Shown piece after piece: positions 5,030-5,951 of a stretch of DNA of 5,951 nt. How positions within the stretch are numbered: position 1 is the first letter of the stretch; each line of letters begins with the position of its first letter. Both the position numbers and the translations under genes were made by a program. Source of the DNA: an uncultured Lachnospiraceae bacterium (GTDB lineage: Bacteria; Bacillota_A; Clostridia; Lachnospirales; Lachnospiraceae); the NCBI GenBank assembly GCA_947177885.1, contig CAMWWF010000196.1, positions 1 through 5,951 of the forward strand, written 5' to 3'. The notes beneath the pieces are model-generated. The model had not been told where the DNA came from. It was given only the letters and a program-made list of their open reading frames with translations, and did not search any database.

Positions 5030-5951
5030 ATGTATGATTTGATCATTATCGGCTCCGGTCCCGCGGGACTGTCTGCGGCAGTATATGGCAAGCGGGCGGG
5101 GCTTGATCTGCTGGTGGTGGAGAAAGCGCCCATGAGCGGCGGACAGGTGCTGAATACTTATGAGGTGGATAACTATCTGGGAATGCCCGGCATGAACGGT
5201 TTTGATATGGGAATGCAGTTTCGTGCCCATGCGGACAGGCTCGGGGTGGAATTCCGGGAAGGCAGAGTCACAGCCATAGAGGATCAGGGCGATAAAAAGC
5301 TGGTTACCGTGGAGGGAGACACGCTGGAGGCTAAGACGGTGATCTTTGCTTCCGGTGCGGAGCATGCCCGGCTGAGCGTACCCGGAGAAGAAGAGCTGAC
5401 AGGCATGGGTGTGTCCTACTGCGCTACCTGTGACGGCGCTTTCTTCCGGGGAAAGACGGTGGCTGTAGCGGGCGGCGGGGACGTGGCCTTAGAGGATGCC
5501 ATTTATCTGGCGAGAACCTGTGAAAAGGTGTATCTGATCCATCGGAGGGATGAGCTGCGGGGGGCTCAGGTGCTGCAGCAGGAGCTGAAAGCCCTGCCTA
5601 ATGTGGAATTTCTTTACAGTCATGTGGTGACGGAAATTCAGGGCGAGGACAGTGTGGAAAATCTGCGGATCAGGAATCTGAAGACGGAAGAAGTATCCGA
5701 TCTGGCGGTGAACGGTATTTTTGTGGCAGTAGGGATACGGCCTGATACGGAATTGATCCGGGATCTGGTCCGCTGTGATGAGAGCGGCTATGTTCTGGCG
5801 GGAGAGGATTGTGTCACCAATGTGCCGGGTCTGTATGCGGCAGGGGACATCCGCAGGAAGCCCATACGACAAATCGTGACGGCTGTGGGGGATGGGGCAA
5901 ATGCGGCAGTGTCCGCCGCTGTCTATTATAGACATCTGCGAGCCCGCGAGA
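5030..5951 (+). CDS. trxB: Thioredoxin-disulfide reductase, 3' end outside window
   Basis: A flavoenzyme that passes electrons from NADPH through FAD and a redox-active disulfide to thioredoxin in the cytosol. The window holds 307 codons with no stop; family members are about 305-320 residues, so little is missing. MYDLIIIGSGPAGLSAA opens the FAD-binding domain, with GGQ at 37-39. The active-site disulfide is CATCDG, Cys131 and Cys134. The NADPH domain has GGGDVALEDA near 148-157 and HRRDELRG at 171-178, whose arginines suit the 2'-phosphate of NADPH. FVAVGIRPDT and AAGDIRRKPIRQIVTAVGDGA return to the FAD domain. Val152 replaces the Ser commonly seen in GGGDSA, a small departure. Normal spacing of CxxC between the two domains argues against the related ferredoxin/flavodoxin:NADP reductases, which lack it. 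No thioredoxin gene is visible, but one could lie downstream. A divergent SDR gene lies upstream. Confidence 0.95.
   Translation, partial: MYDLIIIGSGPAGLSAAVYGKRAGLDLLVVEKAPMSGGQVLNTYEVDNYLGMPGMNGFDMGMQFRAHADRLGVEFREGRVTAIEDQGDKKLVTVEGDTLEAKTVIFASGAEHARLSVPGEEELTGMGVSYCATCDGAFFRGKTVAVAGGGDVALEDAIYLARTCEKVYLIHRRDELRGAQVLQQELKALPNVEFLYSHVVTEIQGEDSVENLRIRNLKTEEVSDLAVNGIFVAVGIRPDTELIRDLVRCDESGYVLAGEDCVTNVPGLYAAGDIRRKPIRQIVTAVGDGANAAVSAAVYYRHLRARE

Noticed and set aside
4655..5365. A 236-codon reverse-strand frame spanning the SDR 5' end and trxB
   Set aside because: It contradicts both flanking genes and passes through their control region; no ribosome site or motif.

Overview
The window looks like a piece of chromosome from an anaerobic Firmicute, most likely a Lachnospiraceae-type Clostridium relative. 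The reasons are moderate GC, AGGAG-type ribosome sites, a DUF4037/DUF4125 protein, a signal-less GH35 beta-galactosidase, and a small unnamed protein of a kind I associate with this family. This placement is inferred from protein style; no rRNA or other marker gene is present.

Layout, left to right. (1) Bases 1-1350 (+) hold the 3' part of a two-domain gene, a DUF4037 nucleotidyltransferase-like region followed by DUF4125. The two are joined by a linker built from a 36-bp tandem repeat. (2) Bases 1351-1554 are a leader region with a candidate promoter, a small hairpin, a perfect 12-bp inverted repeat and a duplicated ribosome-site-like decamer. (3) Bases 1555-3300 (+) encode a complete GH35 beta-galactosidase with both catalytic glutamates. 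(4) Bases 3301-3619 hold no supported gene, only a possible nested hairpin. (5) Bases 3620-3880 (+) encode an 86-residue protein of unknown function. (6) Bases 4018-4755 (-) encode a classical short-chain dehydrogenase/reductase (SDR) with an intact catalytic tetrad, convergent with the small gene. (7) Bases 4756-5029 are a divergent control region with a near-ideal promoter for the SDR and a weaker abutting one for the next gene. (8) From 5030 to the window end (+) lies thioredoxin reductase (trxB), cut by the window near its C-terminus.

The genes do not form an evident pathway. Long spacers separate them and each appears to have its own expression signals, so this reads as ordinary chromosome of single-gene units: a sugar-cleaving enzyme, a redox enzyme, an NAD(P)H reductase and two proteins of unknown role. 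I see no transposase, phage gene, CRISPR array, tRNA or rRNA, and no convincing new multi-gene system. The observations most worth a second look are the cysteine-bearing tandem repeat in the DUF4037-DUF4125 linker, the perfect inverted repeat before the beta-galactosidase (which shares a 9-mer with the trxB leader), the small conserved-looking protein, and the Cys-for-Pro change in the SDR.
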